NCBI GenBank assembly: GCA_030867875.1
Contig: JAOWCC010000019.1
Location: 81,620,861-81,684,860 of the forward strand
Direction of reading: 5' to 3'
Length of the DNA stretch: 64,000 bases
Source: Actinernus sp. WN-2022
Taxonomy: Eukaryota > Cnidaria > Anthozoa > Actiniaria > Actinernidae
The notes below the pieces were generated by a model that saw only the letters and a list, made by a program, of their open reading frames with translations, was not told where the DNA came from and ran no database searches. The translations under genes were made by a program, and so were the position numbers. Positions 22,355-33,641 of the stretch are shown here, piece by piece (within the stretch, counting starts at the first letter, position 1; the number at the start of each line of letters is the position of its first letter).

Positions 22355-24549
22355 CCTATTAGTAGGATGTGTTTTTGTCACTTTAAAGCAACGGCTTGAG
22401 TCCAAATCACCGCTCTTGGTTGTAGGGGTAAAAGACTTATAAAAAAAAACTACCGGAGTCCCAGAGAGGGGGGACCCCATGTGATTTTTTTGTTGATTAC
22501 CCAGCATGCAGTTGGAGGTGGGAGCAGGTAAATGTGGTCGAGTGAAATGCAGTGTAAACATCGGCGTGGTTCACAGTCGTTTGGTGCATTTTATGCAAAC
22601 AAACCTGCTGGTTGGAAAGATTAAACAAGGTACTGTTTAGACTGAGTGGTGATCATACAAACCTTCTAAAAACCTAACCCTGAAATAATAAAAAAAAACT
22701 AGTACCCATTTCGACCCAAAATCATTCATAGAACGAGTCTAAATACACCTGAACTAAAGTGGAGAATTTAGCACAGTTTTCAAGCGATCTTTTGAGTGGA
22801 GGGGGTATTCTTGAACTAAGTCTAAGCCGAATATTTAGTAGGACCTATTAGTAGGATGTGTTTTTGTCACTTTAAAGCAACGGCTTGAGTCCAAATCACC
22901 GCTCTTGGTTGTAGGGGTAAAAGACTTATAAAAAAAAAACTACCGGAGTCCCAGAGAGGGGGGACCCCATGTGATTTTTTTGTTGATTACCCAGCATGCA
23001 GTTGGAGGTGGGAGCAGGTAAATAATATCACAACATCGTATTTCCAGCATGTCTCTCCAGGTACATGCTTCATATTGGGCGGTTACCGTTACGGGCGGTG
23101 CAGGAGGGAAAGGGTTAATAATTCATTTCTCAACTTTTTCATACAAACCTTCTAAAAACCTAACCCTGAAATAATAAAAAAAAACTAGTACCCATTTCGA
23201 CCCAAAATCATTCATAGAACGAGTCTAAATACACCTGAACTAAAGTGGAGAATTTAGCACAGTTTTCAAGCGATCTTTTGAGTGGAGGGGGTATTCTTGA
23301 ACTAAGTCTAAGCCGAATATTTAGTAGGACCTATTAGTAGGAATCATGTGTTTTTGTCACTTTAAAGCAACGGCTTGAGTCCAAATCACCGCTCTTGGTT
23401 GTAGGGGTAAAAGACTTATACAAAAAAAACTACCGGAGTCCCAGAGAGGGGGGACCCCATGTGATTTTTTTGTTGATTACCCAGCATGCAGTTGGAGGTG
23501 GGAGCAGGTAAATGTGGTCGAGTGAAATGCAGTGTAAACATCGGCGTGGTTCACAGTCGTTTGGTGCATTTTATGCAAACAAACCTGCTGGTTGGAAAGA
23601 TTAAACAAGGTACTGTTTAGACTGAGTGGTGATTTTGTATTTGCTTTTGATTTCAAGTGTGAATGGGAAGGGTTTTTTGAGCCATTTTCAGCTCCTCGAA
23701 ATTCGTGAAAAGCGAAGAAATGGGCCATTCCACTTTATATGCACACCCCCCCCTATTGAGGAACTTGGATATCCTTGGGGGTGGGGGGGGGGGGGGGGGG
23801 GGGGGGAGGGGGAGGGGGAGGGGGTAAAACTGACAAACATCCAGATGGGGATGAGTAAAATATCCAAAGGGGTATTGCAGTCCCCCCTATTGAGCAACTT
23901 GGATATCCAGAGGGGGTGAGAGGGTATCCAAGGGGGTAAAAAAGCAATTCCCTCAATAGGGCAAGACATAATGCAAGCGGGAGAAAAATCCTAGAGGGCT
24001 GGAAAGGCTATCCAAGTGGGTCTGAAGAAACAGCGACCCCAAAAAAAGAAAAAAACATCCAGAGGGGTATGCCCAAAATTATATCCAAAGGGGTATAGAA
24101 GTGACATCCTCAATAGGGGGGGTGTGCATATAAAATGGGATGGCCCAATGAACAACAATCTCCAAAACAAATGAGTTTTTCTCCAAAGTGGGAGAGTCAA
24201 GTGATCCCGATACAGCTGTGGCTTCGAAGTCATAATCATCCCTTGAAATAATATCACAACATCGTATTTCCAGCATGTCTCTCCAGGTACATGCTTCATA
24301 TTGGGCGGTTACCGTTACGGGCGGTGCAGGAGGGAAAGGGTTAATAATTCATTTCTCAACTTTTTCATACAAACCTTCTAAAAACCTAACCCTGAAATAA
24401 TAAAAAAAAACTAGTACCCATTTTGACCCAAAATCATTCATAGAACGAGTCTAAATACACCTGAACTAAAGTGGAGAATTTAGCACAGTTTTCAAGCGAT
24501 CTTTTGAGTGGAGGGGGTATTCTTGAACTAAGTCTAAGCCGAATATTTT
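22355..24549. repeat. tandem triplication with differently deleted copies
   Basis: Three head-to-tail copies each begin CCTATTAGTAGGA at 22355, 22844 and 23330. Copy 3 (to about 24549) is complete. Copy 1 lacks the segment between GACTGAGTGGTGAT and CATACAAACC. Copy 2 lacks the segment between GGAGCAGGTAAAT and AATATCACAACATC. Shared parts are almost identical base for base. The junctions carry the direct repeat TTAGTAGGA. A recent duplication with independent deletions or an assembly artefact would both explain it. Confidence 0.85.
23722..24146. mobile_element. G/C-run-rich MITE inside copy 3
   Basis: GGGCCATTCCACTTTATATG at the left is mirrored by CATATAAAATGGGATGGCCC at the right, and AAT flanks both sides. 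The interior has several 'CCCCCTATTGAG(G/C)AACTTGG' units in alternating orientation and a long G run near 23778-23808. It accounts for most of the material missing from the shorter copies of the triplication. Confidence 0.65.
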
Positions 24550-24651
24550 ACATAATTTCTGGGAAATGGATCCGGAATCATTGAATAACATTTTAGACGT
24601 CAACATGCATGTTTATATAGGTATAGCGTGTTTTTTTTTAGAGTTTCTCAC

Positions 24652-24729
24652 CTCTTTGACGAGTGTTCTTGTTTTGTTTGCTCTCTTTTCTTTCTCCGCA
24701 ATAGTCGAGTCCAAATTATAATCCGCCAT
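24652..24729 (-). CDS. first coding exon of an unrecognised coiled-coil protein
   Basis: From ATG at 24729 the frame reads MADYNLDSTIAEKEKRANKT then RTLVKE and ends at a good 5' splice site (GAG|GTGAGA). It is 26 codons, phase 0, and joins in frame with the exon at 12847-13021 to give a continuous charged helical N-terminus of about 84 residues. The intron would be 11.6 kb and filled with repeats. A GCATGCGCAG motif about 80 bases upstream resembles an NRF-1 site and suggests a CpG-type promoter. Function unknown. Confidence 0.5.
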
Positions 24730-24879
24730 AGCTCTCCAGCTCAGTTCAGTTCCACGATAGGATTTCTTAGAAATTTATTTGTTGCAATCATGCATGCGTG
24801 ATGAGCATGCGCAGTAAGAAATAAGAGAAGGGTCTGGGGTCGAGAATGACGGCATGGAACTTCTATCTGTACAGCACGA

Positions 24880-24957
24880 GGGTAGAATTCCGGAATAGGT
24901 AAAACGATTTTATACTTTCACGAAAAGAAGACAAACAACACAAACAAAAACAACATG
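24880..24957. repeat. arm of a long-range inverted repeat
   Basis: The segment from GGGTAGAATTCCGGAATAGG through AGACAAACAACACAAACAA reappears as its reverse complement at about 32050-32140. The two arms bracket the whole LINE cluster between them. Confidence 0.7.
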
Positions 24958-25648
24958 ATCAATCAATCAATCAATCATTTATTTATACACATAACGCCTA
25001 GGAGCTAAAAGACTCGTTAAAACGCGCACGTGTTTCTAAATGTATTAAATTAAATGTAATACGTTAAAACGACTATCTGAAAATCTACTATAAAAATTCC
25101 CTACTTTAAAACATCTATTTACAACTAAGATGACATGCTAAAATTACATCTATGTATTGTATATGTGTGGGTTAAGCTCTACCTTATAGAGCATTTTCTC
25201 AAATGTCTTTAAATTAGGTGCTTCACGTACTTTAGTGGGTAGATTGTTCCATAAGTGGCTAGTAATGGAAGAGTACGAATTCTTTAGCCAGTTAGTGTTA
25301 AAGCGAAATTGCTCCAGTTTTGTACCAGAGCCACGTAAGGTTATAGTGAGCTAACCGTAGTTTAAAAAATTCTTGGATATATAATGGACCTTGCTCTGTC
25401 ATGCATTTAAAAAATAAAACTAGTGATTGAAAATACCTTCGCTGCTTCGACGTTCGCATTTTGACTAACTGAAGGGCCCTTTCATAAGTATTCGATTTAG
25501 CTAATCCTAGAATTGATCTTATAATATAAAAATTGGCGTCCTCCAATTTATTAGTTTCAGTCTTTGCAATGCCGACAAGGACTGGGCTACAGTACTCTAA
25601 GTGCGGTAGGATAAACGCCTTATACAGCCTTGTCATCCTTGTTTACAT

Positions 25649-25871
25649 TGTTTACATATATGTTTTTAATTGTATAATTCTAAAGCTATAGTGTTTATAT
25701 TTTATTCAATGTTTTTTCATATCTTCCCAATAATGTATATTCCTTTTTGAGTAGTTAAATAATTATCTATTATGTCTTATAATGTAATTATATCATGTTT
25801 CTATCTTGGCATATAATAGTTAGGAGGACCAGATTGGAAACAAGTGTAAACTTTATCTGCATATCCTCATT

Positions 25872-25903
<32 letters not shown>

Positions 25904-25905
25904 CA
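25649..25905 (+). mobile_element. 5'-truncated 3' fragment of LINE B
   Basis: Reverse complement of LINE B's 3' UTR (27881-28137), nearly identical by eye, ending with the same AATAAAGTGTTATTATTATT tail. It is inserted into LINE A's reverse transcriptase between RRFLPPDV and MTRLYKAF. A dead-on-arrival insertion of a LINE family that was active after LINE A. Confidence 0.85.
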
Positions 25906-26318
25906 CGTCCGGTGGTAGGAATCGTCTTATTCTACGTAGCGCTGAAGTTTTTGCGTAAGCCTTCGTCAGCTGTTCTTTGATGTGCTTCTTAAACGTAAGC
26001 ATTGGATCGATGGTTAGTCCGAGAATTTTCAGCGTGTCCTTCACCTCAATAGAAGAGTCGTTCAACTGAAAATTATAATTATATATTGTGGGTCCGATTG
26101 CCAGAGCTTGTGTTTTGGTGGCATTAATTGATAAGTTGTTCGATGTAAACCATTCTGCGAGAATGTTCAGTTCATTATTGATCGTAAACTCCAACACCAT
26201 AGGGGAATGGTCAGCAAAGTACTCAGTCTGTTGTGTCGTCGGCATATAATCTTAGAGACACATTTGAGATGAAGTAATTTATATCGTTAATAAATATATT
26301 AAACAACAGGGGTCCTAA

Positions 26319-27219
26319 TGCACTAGTCAATTGAAACCCCGGCCCCCGACCCCCGGGACATAGCGGGCATTAACGGAGACATGGCCGTGGAATAACGCAC
26401 ATTTAACGCTGCATTTTTCCGGTGGAACGGGGAAAGTAACGATTTGCAAAATTTGCGGGGATTTTAGCGGTGGTTGTAACGCCAGCCACGACAGAGCGGG
26501 ACTGGGCCCGAGCATCAACAACGTGTATCAAACATGGCGGAAGTTAGGGACACGCAAAAATCGTAGTTCATTTAAACAAGCCATGGGTGTTCCATCAGAA
26601 GCAGTGTTTATACTGAGTTAAGTCACGAGTAGTAGATCAGGAAGTGTTTATTATTACACACTCTTTGTTACATGTATTTGCGCGTCACGGCAAAATATCA
26701 GATTAAAAAATATATTTAAACGCAGCTGCATGACATTTCCTTTATATTCCTTTGTCGCATTGTTTTTTTGTTGACAGACAACGGTTTCTGATAAACAAGA
26801 CAACGGTGGAGACTGTAAAAGTGCGGAAAGTATGTATAGTAATAGAAAATGTACAGGGGCGGATCCAGGATTTTGTGAAAGGGGGGTTTGCAAAATAATT
26901 TTTTTTTATCTAGAGATTTTAAAAATGAATTTACAGGAATCAAGTGGGTGTTGCAACCCCCGAAACCCCTCTCCTGGATCCGCTAGTGATGTGCTACAAA
27001 TAATGGAACAACAGATTTAAGCTTATGTATATTCAATTTATCAATGCCTCCTCCCAATTGAAAATTCTGAAGCACATGCCGGGGCCATAGGGGCGGGTAT
27101 TGTAACAGCCAACTGTCCCCGATGGGCGGGGAAAAGGTAAAAATGTAACACTGTATAAATGTTACATTCACCGCTATGTCCCGGGGGTCGGGGGGCCGGA
27201 GTTTCAATTGACTAGTGCA
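26319..27219. mobile_element. Harbinger-like MITE, family H1, 901 bp, inside LINE A
   Basis: Ends TGCACTAGTCAATTGAAACC / GGTTTCAATTGACTAGTGCA-type (the right end has small differences), with TAA on both sides (26316-26318 and 27220-27222). On the minus strand the duplicated TTA is a leucine codon of LINE A's PQGSLLGPLL motif, so the insertion point can be read exactly. It contains a smaller nested element at 26854-26988. Confidence 0.9.
26854..26988. mobile_element. nested 135-bp MITE
   Basis: CAGGGGCGGATCCAGGATTT at the left pairs with CTCCTGGATCCGCTAGTG at the right, and GGGGGGTTTGCAA pairs with TTGCAACCCCC further in. It lies within the 901-bp Harbinger-like MITE, so it was inserted later. 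Confidence 0.65.
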
Positions 27220-28190
27220 TAACAGGGATCCCTGTGGAAGTCCAGCTCTCACAGTCCTCCATTCTGAGTACACCCCGTTGATTTTCACTCTTTGGCGTCG
27301 CTCACACAAGTAGGCTTTCATCATTTCGAGGCCTGCTTCACTAAATCCGTAGGCCTTGAGTTTAGCCAACAACAAATTATGGCCGATTGAATCGAAGGCC
27401 TTACTATAAAGGTCCACTGCTATTGCTGCTACGCTTTTTCGGTTGTCGAGATCGGAGCGCCAGTCGTCGGTTATTTTCAGCAATGCCGTACAGCAAGAGT
27501 GCCCCCTTAGGAATCCAGACAGATTAGTAGACAGATGTGGGCAAACACTACGGTATATTTGATCGTACATGACTCTTTCATAATTTTTTGAGAGAGCAGC
27601 GAGTACGGATATAGGCCGATAATTTGTTTTGTTAGTTTCGTCAGCTTTCTTGTATACATAAAGTAATGAATTATCCGTGTGACTTCATCTGCTATTACCG
27701 GGGCCGACAGTTTCAGCAGCCTGGGGGATATATCATCAACACCGACGGATTTCCTGGGGTTGATCTCATTCAGTACATGTTTTACGTAGTCAGTATTGAC
27801 AGGCTCAAATTTGAAATCTTGTATCATGACGTCATTGTTCACGTGATTCTGATGAAATTCGTTAATATCTCGTTAAGCAATGATAATAATAATAATAATA
27901 ACACTTTATTTAATGAGGATATGCAGATAAAGTTTACACTTGTTTCCAATCTGGTCCTCCTAACTATTATATGCCAAGATAGAAACATGATATAATTACA
28001 TTATAAGACATAATAGATAATTATTTAACTACTCAAAAAGGAATATACATTATTGGGAAGATATGAAAAAAACATTGAATAAAATATAAACACTATAGCT
28101 TTAGAATTATACAATTAAAAACATATATGTAAACGAAAGGTGGTTACATGTATTAAGGGATGGATCTAGAAACATCGTTAGACATCACAG

Positions 28191-29535
28191 TCAGTAAAAC
28201 CTATTGCTCTTCAACTCATTAGCATTAGTGAGTCTAGTTTTAAAATATTTCCTACAAAATCTATTAAATTTTGGTAATGTATCAGATTTAGTAGCAGTGA
28301 CAGGGAAACTATTCCATAGCGACGGTGCTAGAAATGAAAAACAACGCTTTCCGGCATTACTTTTAGGTTTAGGTAGGTATAGCTTATTATTTACAACGGC
28401 TCTAGTAGAATAATGATAGGAAGGTCTTGACAATAGCTTAGCGAGACATTCCGGACCAAGATTATTTAAACATTTAAAAGTCTGCGTTAGGATTCGTTGG
28501 CGAATAGCTTCATATATTGGAATCATCTTAAGGTCCTTGAATAGACTTAGGGATGGAGTAGAGTAGTCGGCACTAAGAATGATCCTAGCAGCACGTTTTT
28601 GGGCTAGTAGCAGTTGGTCTAGGCATTCAGTGGAACAGTTTCCCCATACACTGCAGCAATATTCTAGTGTTGGTTTGGCGATGCTGTTATGGAGTAGGAG
28701 TATTTCCTTAGATGGAAGATAGGGTTTGACTCTTCTAAGCATTTCAAGTTTGGAGTTATACTTTTTGGTAACTGCTGCGATGTGGTCATTCCAGGTAAGT
28801 GATGCATCGATGTTGACACCAAGGAGCTTTTCACAGGTAGAATGAGCAATAGTGAGTCCATTGAAAGAAACGTCTAGGAGTTCAGAGTTAGTAGCAAGTT
28901 TCTTTTGGGTGCCAATGAGCATGACTTTGGTCTTGCCAGGGTGGATGGCCATTTTATTCTGAACAGCCCAGATGCTCAAGTTATCAGCTCCACATTGCAG
29001 AGATGCGTTGATGGAGCGTATTGATTGATCCGATCTGGTTAACGTAGTGTCATCAACGTACATATATGACTGTGCTACAATCCTTATTTATTAGGGGAAT
29101 ATCGTTAATGAATAAAATGAAAAGTAGAGGGCCTAGGGATGAACGCTGTGGGACTCCGCTACGTACTGGAAGTACATCAGAAGAGAACTGACCAATGGAC
29201 ACTTTTTGTCTTCTTCCTGTAAGGTAAGACGTAAACCAGCAAAGTGCAGAGTCTCTGATTCCATAAATGGAGAGCTTTTTGATTAAAATATCATGGTCAA
29301 CTAGATCAAAAGCTTTTCTAAAGTCAACCAGAAGAAGCCCTGTAAGTTCGCCGTTATCCATAGAATTTAGCCACTTGTCCGTAAGATATAATAATAGTGA
29401 CTCGCACGAGTGACGTGGGCGTGATCCAAACTGGGAGTCGTTAAGAAGACGGTGTTCATGAAGGAAGTCGAGCAGGTGGAGTCCACAATGGCGTTCTAAA
29501 ATCTTTGACAACACAGATAATATAGATATTGGGCG
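28191..29535 (-). pseudogene. LINE B reverse transcriptase, frameshifted at YVDD
   Basis: The first part (29535-29053) carries QFGSRPRHSCE, DFRKAFDLVDH and GVPQRSSLGPLLF. The second part (29063-28191) starts MYVDDTTLTRS and continues with the thumb and C-terminal region (LEYCCSVWGNC, LLLAQKRAARII, KCLNNLGPE) to a stop. The two frames overlap by eleven bases exactly at the catalytic YVDD motif, so one indel separates them. Confidence 0.88.
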
Positions 29536-31100
29536 TTAGTTGTCTTTGTCTTGCCTAGAACCCTTTTTGTGGATTGGAGTAATTTTGCTGATTTTCCATT
29601 GATCTGGAAAAATTCCAGATCTTATACTCATGTTGTATATATAAAGAAGAGATGGAAGGACTTCGTGGCGGCCGATTTTAAGAAGTTTTACGTTGATGGA
29701 ATCGATTCCTTTAGCTTTGTTACAGGATAAATTCTGAATTTCCTTTAATAGAATGTCAGCAGACATCCGCGGAATAGAAAAGTGCTGATCTTCTGGTAGA
29801 CGATCGGCCACAAATTGATGAAGTGCATCAGTGTTAAGGTGTTGATTGGTTGAGTCCTTTATGATGGAATCAGCGATTTGAGAAAAATGTGAGTTAAAAA
29901 CATTGGTAATGTTTTGCAAGTCGGTGATAGAGCTATCATTGTGATGTATACAATTTGGAGTAGTGCCTTTAGATCTTGCATTGACGGCGCATTTTAGTAC
30001 CTTCCACAATTTCTTTGAATCATTTCTATTCTCTGAAATCTGTTGTGTATAGTAGTTCTTCTTAGCCAATTTAATATTGTAAGTGACTTTATTTCTGAAT
30101 TGTCTGTATAGTTCCCAGGGTACGGTGCCTTGACTAGATTTAGACTTGAGTTGATCCCTTTTTTTTATGTCAGATAGAATATCGGATGACATCCATTGGG
30201 GAAGCTGAAGTGACTTAACACGTTTAGTTCGAAGAGGTGCATGGCGGTTAACAATGTTTTTAAAGAGGTCATACCAAGTTGCAAGGGCATCAGATGGATC
30301 GTCAAACGACTCGATCACAGACCAGGGGGCAGCGCGCAAGTCTTCGCGAAACTTAGCTTCATCAAAGTTGATAAGGGATTGGTATTGAATGGTATCGTGG
30401 CTAGATTTCTTAGTCTTTATAGCTGCATTGCAACGACGGACAATAAATATCGGGTAGTGGTCGCTAAGTGAAAGACTCGGTACATGTACAAGGGCGACAT
30501 TCCTCTTCGATGAGGTGTATATGTGATCGATTAGTGTAGAAGAAACAGTAAATGTTCCATTAGTGTAGCGTGCCTCAGTTCGTGTTGGTACAGTTACTAT
30601 TTGCTTGAGTCCAAGTTGATGAAGGCTCTTTAAAAGTTTGGTAGAGCGGGATTTACGACACATTACATTGATGTTAAAATCTCCAAGCACAAAACACTCC
30701 TTGTTTTCTGACACCAGTCTTTCAATAATGAGCATCAGGGCAGTGTCGTAAGTACTATCTGTAGATGGAGGTCGATACACATTTAATACTAGGATCGGCG
30801 ATGTGTAAGGTGGTCTAATTTCGATGCAGATCGACTCGACAGTGTCATGTTCTAGATCTTGTCTACGGGTGAAAGGAATAGAATTGTGGATATAGCTGAT
30901 AATCCCTCCGCCATGAGCATTTGCGGACCTGTCACGCCTAACAATAAAGTAGTTAGGGATGGTTAACATGTCATCGGTCCAGGTATGATTTAGCCAGGTT
31001 TCGGAGAGTGAAAGAATTTGGATTGTCGGTTGCTGTAGTAATAGTGCTTTTAGTTCATCTAGTTTAGTTCCACATTTAATGCTTCGAATATTTAGGTGTC
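29536..31100 (-). pseudogene. LINE B endonuclease and start of reverse transcriptase
   Basis: Open from before GHLNIRSIKCGTKLDELKAL (about 31095) through LSLSETWLNHTW, GDFNINVM, LIDHIYTS and SLSDHYP (AP endonuclease signatures) to the linker and the start of the reverse transcriptase (KITPIHKKGSRQDKDN). It ends at a TAA at 29536-29538, immediately before RPISILSVLSKILE in the same frame, where relatives have NYRPIS or NFRPIS. A single-base nonsense mutation is the likely cause. Confidence 0.88.
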
Positions 31101-31246
31101 CGATGATTAATCCCTTTGTGCTTTTTGGTAAATCAAAACATCCGTTTGGATTTGAATTATTTTCAGGCTGATCATCCAGGAAACTCTCATCAGGCTGTGA
31201 TATTTCGCTCAGATCATAAGGTGTATGCAGAATAGCATTATCGGCT

Positions 31247-32001
31247 GTTTAGTACTGTTTACAGCTAGGAGCATTGTAAGAACATATTACTTCTAAATTA
31301 AGACTCAGTTTGTGAGTACTACGGGCCAAAAAAACACTTAAAAAGTTTCCTTATTTGGAATGATTGACAGGTTAGCGGCTTTCCACAGAACAAACACTGA
31401 GAAGCCATTTGTGTCGAATTTAGCGACGATCGTAATATGCTAATTTGGACCTTCAATTAATAAGATGACCCTCAAAACCGTCGAGACAATGGAGATAAAC
31501 TGCCTCAGTTTTGAGTAAAAGATTCTCAAATATGACCTATTTTCACGTCAACGATAGTCTTCTTTATAGTAGCAACAAACTAAGAGACCATGGTCTCTGC
31601 ATGGTAATAAACCCATGAGCTAAGAATAAAACTGCATTTGCATGCCTATCATTCCGTAGCACCACGAAAGGTAATTTTATTTGGTTCCACATGTGCTTTG
31701 TACGCTTCATACCTCAAATCATATTAAATAATAACTCACCTTGATATTTTCTTTCTTGGGCGTATCACCATTATCTCCTCCTCTCACGTGTTACGACACA
31801 TCGCGAAGTAAAAAATGGCTTCTCAAATGTTTGTTCTGTGGAAAGCCGCTAATCTATCAAACCTGAAGGAAACGTTTTAAGTGTTTTTTTGGCCTGTAAT
31901 AAAATCACATGTTTTTCTTGACTCACAAACTGAGCCTTATTTTAGAAGTAATATGTTCTTGCAATGCTCAGTCCTACTCCTAGCTGTAAACAGTACTAAA
32001 C
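31247..32001. mobile_element. 755-bp palindromic MITE with long inverted arms
   Basis: GTTTAGTACTGTTTACAGCT at the left is mirrored at the right end (...AGCTGTAAACAGTACTAAAC). Similarity continues about 170 bases inward (for example TTCCACAGAACAAACA near 31382 against TGTTTGTTCTGTGGAA near 31828). No ORF inside. It abuts the broken 5' end of LINE B. No target-site duplication is obvious. Confidence 0.75.
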
Positions 32002-32140
32002 ATTGCTATTAGCGAATTTCATCAGAATCACGTGACCGATGACGTCTTATTATTGTTGTTTTTGTTTGTGCTGTTTGTCTCCTTTTCAAGAAAGTATTAA
32101 TTGTTTTACCTATTCCGGAATTCTACCCTCCAATCCAAGT
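32002..32140 (+). repeat. inverted, internally deleted duplicate of LINE A sequence plus its 3' flank
   Basis: GCGAATTTCATCAGAATCAC near 32011 matches the minus-strand LINE A sequence near 27870-27835 (the protein motif NEFHQNHV). It then jumps straight to sequence matching the flank beyond LINE A's 3' end (TTGTTTTTGTTTGTG...GGAATTCTACCC, compare 24957-24880). The LINE body is missing. Confidence 0.55.
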
Positions 32141-32149
32141 CCGTTCCCA

Positions 32150-32275
32150 AAATTATTTCGGGATCATCTCAGGTACTTGATGGGAGTCATTTCGGTTCGG
32201 GGATCATTTCGGGTACGATTTGGGGATCATTTCAGGTTCGGGATCATTTGGGGCATGGGATCATTTCGGGTGCTG
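32150..32275 (+). repeat. short minisatellite
   Basis: About six imperfect units built on GGGATCATTTCGGGT with variable spacing. The overlapping ORFs are artefacts of the repeat. Confidence 0.75.
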
Positions 32276-33641
32276 TACAGATCCTTACGCAGATCGACAG
32301 CAGTGGAAATCGAGAATAATGCTTTTTGATATGTCACCCCCCAAAACGGACTATTATGCTCAAAATTATGCCCGGAAATAAATCCCACATACAACAAAAG
32401 TGACTATGCTTTTTTGAAAAATAAGATAGACGTATGCTGTCAAATTTGTAACGCTGTCTTCTTGACGTGCTAATTTAATAGTTGTTTTTTTCGGTACCAG
32501 ACAAAGTGGTCTCACTGTCGCCCACCGTATGTGTATGGATTGTCGATTTCAGTGCTACATCTTTCAAAGAAACGTAATTTATACATATGCCTAAATATTA
32601 TTTTTTTCAGAAGTCCCCAAAACGAACAATTATGCCGGAAAAAATGGACTTTTAGCCGGCGTAATTCCCGATTCCCAAACCATAGTATTATGCTCGAAAT
32701 TATGCCGGTATAATATATCTTAGGGTGCGTTCGAATGACCATATTCCGGAATAAGAATACATAGAATGATAACTACAAATCGCTTATTTCGGGAATTTTT
32801 AGTCCATGGAATACAAAATGTATCCTGAATATCATATTTCAGCAAACTTTAGTAGCTTACAGTGCAAAATGTGCCTGAACCAGTGATTTCCAGAGATTAT
32901 TCCATCTATTCTTATTCCGGTGTCCCAGGGATCCCCCCCCCCCCCCCCGTAATCTCACATCAAAAACAACTATTTCAAAAACCCGCAGACAGCGGGAGTC
33001 CTGCGGCTGGCAGATGCGCTCTGATAGGTTGGTCGTCGTCACGTGCTGGAGTCTGACAAACAAACAGTTTTCAGAATAGGAAATCTAGTTATCATAATAT
33101 ATAAATAATGAAACGGGTTTAGTAATAGATATAGATACAAAAGAGAAATTGATAAAGTTTTAGTTGAATATTATATATAATATTAATCATCAGGATTTTG
33201 CAATTTTTGGAGTTAGAGTAGGCATGTAAACATAAACATCCTCATCCATCAGAACCTGTGACAATATAGGTTATGTAACGTTTTCTTAACTGATCATGAA
33301 TTGATATTTGAGAGCGTATAGTGTACACGTAAGTCTGGTGGAATGCTGTTCCCGATACTGTGGTTCACTGAATATTAACTCAATGGCCTGTTTACCGCTC
33401 AGCAAATTATAAAGGTATACACCTGATCATGCGGTCCGATACTGAATTGACTTGAACTGTAATATTAATGTAGTCCTTTTTTCGGCACCACTTCCGCTGT
33501 TTGAAATTATTGCCATGACGATCATGACATCGTTAGCAAAAATCTGGTGTAATCAGGTTTGACAGGACTTTCCAACAATATCTTGCATTGCTTGCCAAAA
33601 AGGAAAAGATTACACGTTAGGCTGTTCAACATTGAAGCACT
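32276..33641. other. intergenic upstream of the first C19orf12-like gene
   Basis: Contains repeat-like ATTATGC(C/T)CGGAAA units at about 32350-32710, inverted ATTCCGGAATAAGAATA-type motifs (about 32741 and 32905) and a C-run near 32933-32948. From about 33060 to 33641 I see only AT-rich sequence that presumably holds the promoter of the gene at 33642. No core promoter motif is clear. Confidence 0.5.

Larger units (their letters stand above)
24958..27880 (-). mobile_element. broken LINE (LINE A), interrupted by two insertions
   Basis: The minus-strand reverse transcriptase can be followed from about 27870 (FEPVNTDYVKHVLNEINPRK; SVGVDDISPRLLKLSAP) through AFDSIGH and GLPQGSLL at about 27225, then beyond a MITE to PLLFNIFINDI and LYADDTT at about 26300-26230, then beyond a LINE B fragment to LYKAFILPHLEYCSPVLVG at about 25630 and a stop at 25298. 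The 3' end is an (ATTG)n tail at 24958-24977 on the minus strand. The endonuclease part is missing because LINE B lies upstream. Stops and frame changes make it inactive. Confidence 0.85.
27881..31246 (-). mobile_element. near-complete CR1/L2-like LINE (LINE B), inactivated
   Basis: The minus-strand coding region runs from about 31246 to 28191, followed by a 3' UTR ending AATAAAGTGTTATTATTATT at about 27881. The upstream end is cut by a palindromic element at 31247, so any N-terminal domain is lost. One in-frame stop, one frameshift and the 5' loss make it non-functional. Confidence 0.88.

Noticed and set aside
23688..23969. proline/glycine-rich ORFs
   Set aside because: They are translations of the poly-G/poly-C MITE interior and occur on both strands.
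32039..32329. plus-strand ORFs rich in FRVRFGDHFRFG
   Set aside because: They arise from the GGGATCATTTCGGG minisatellite.
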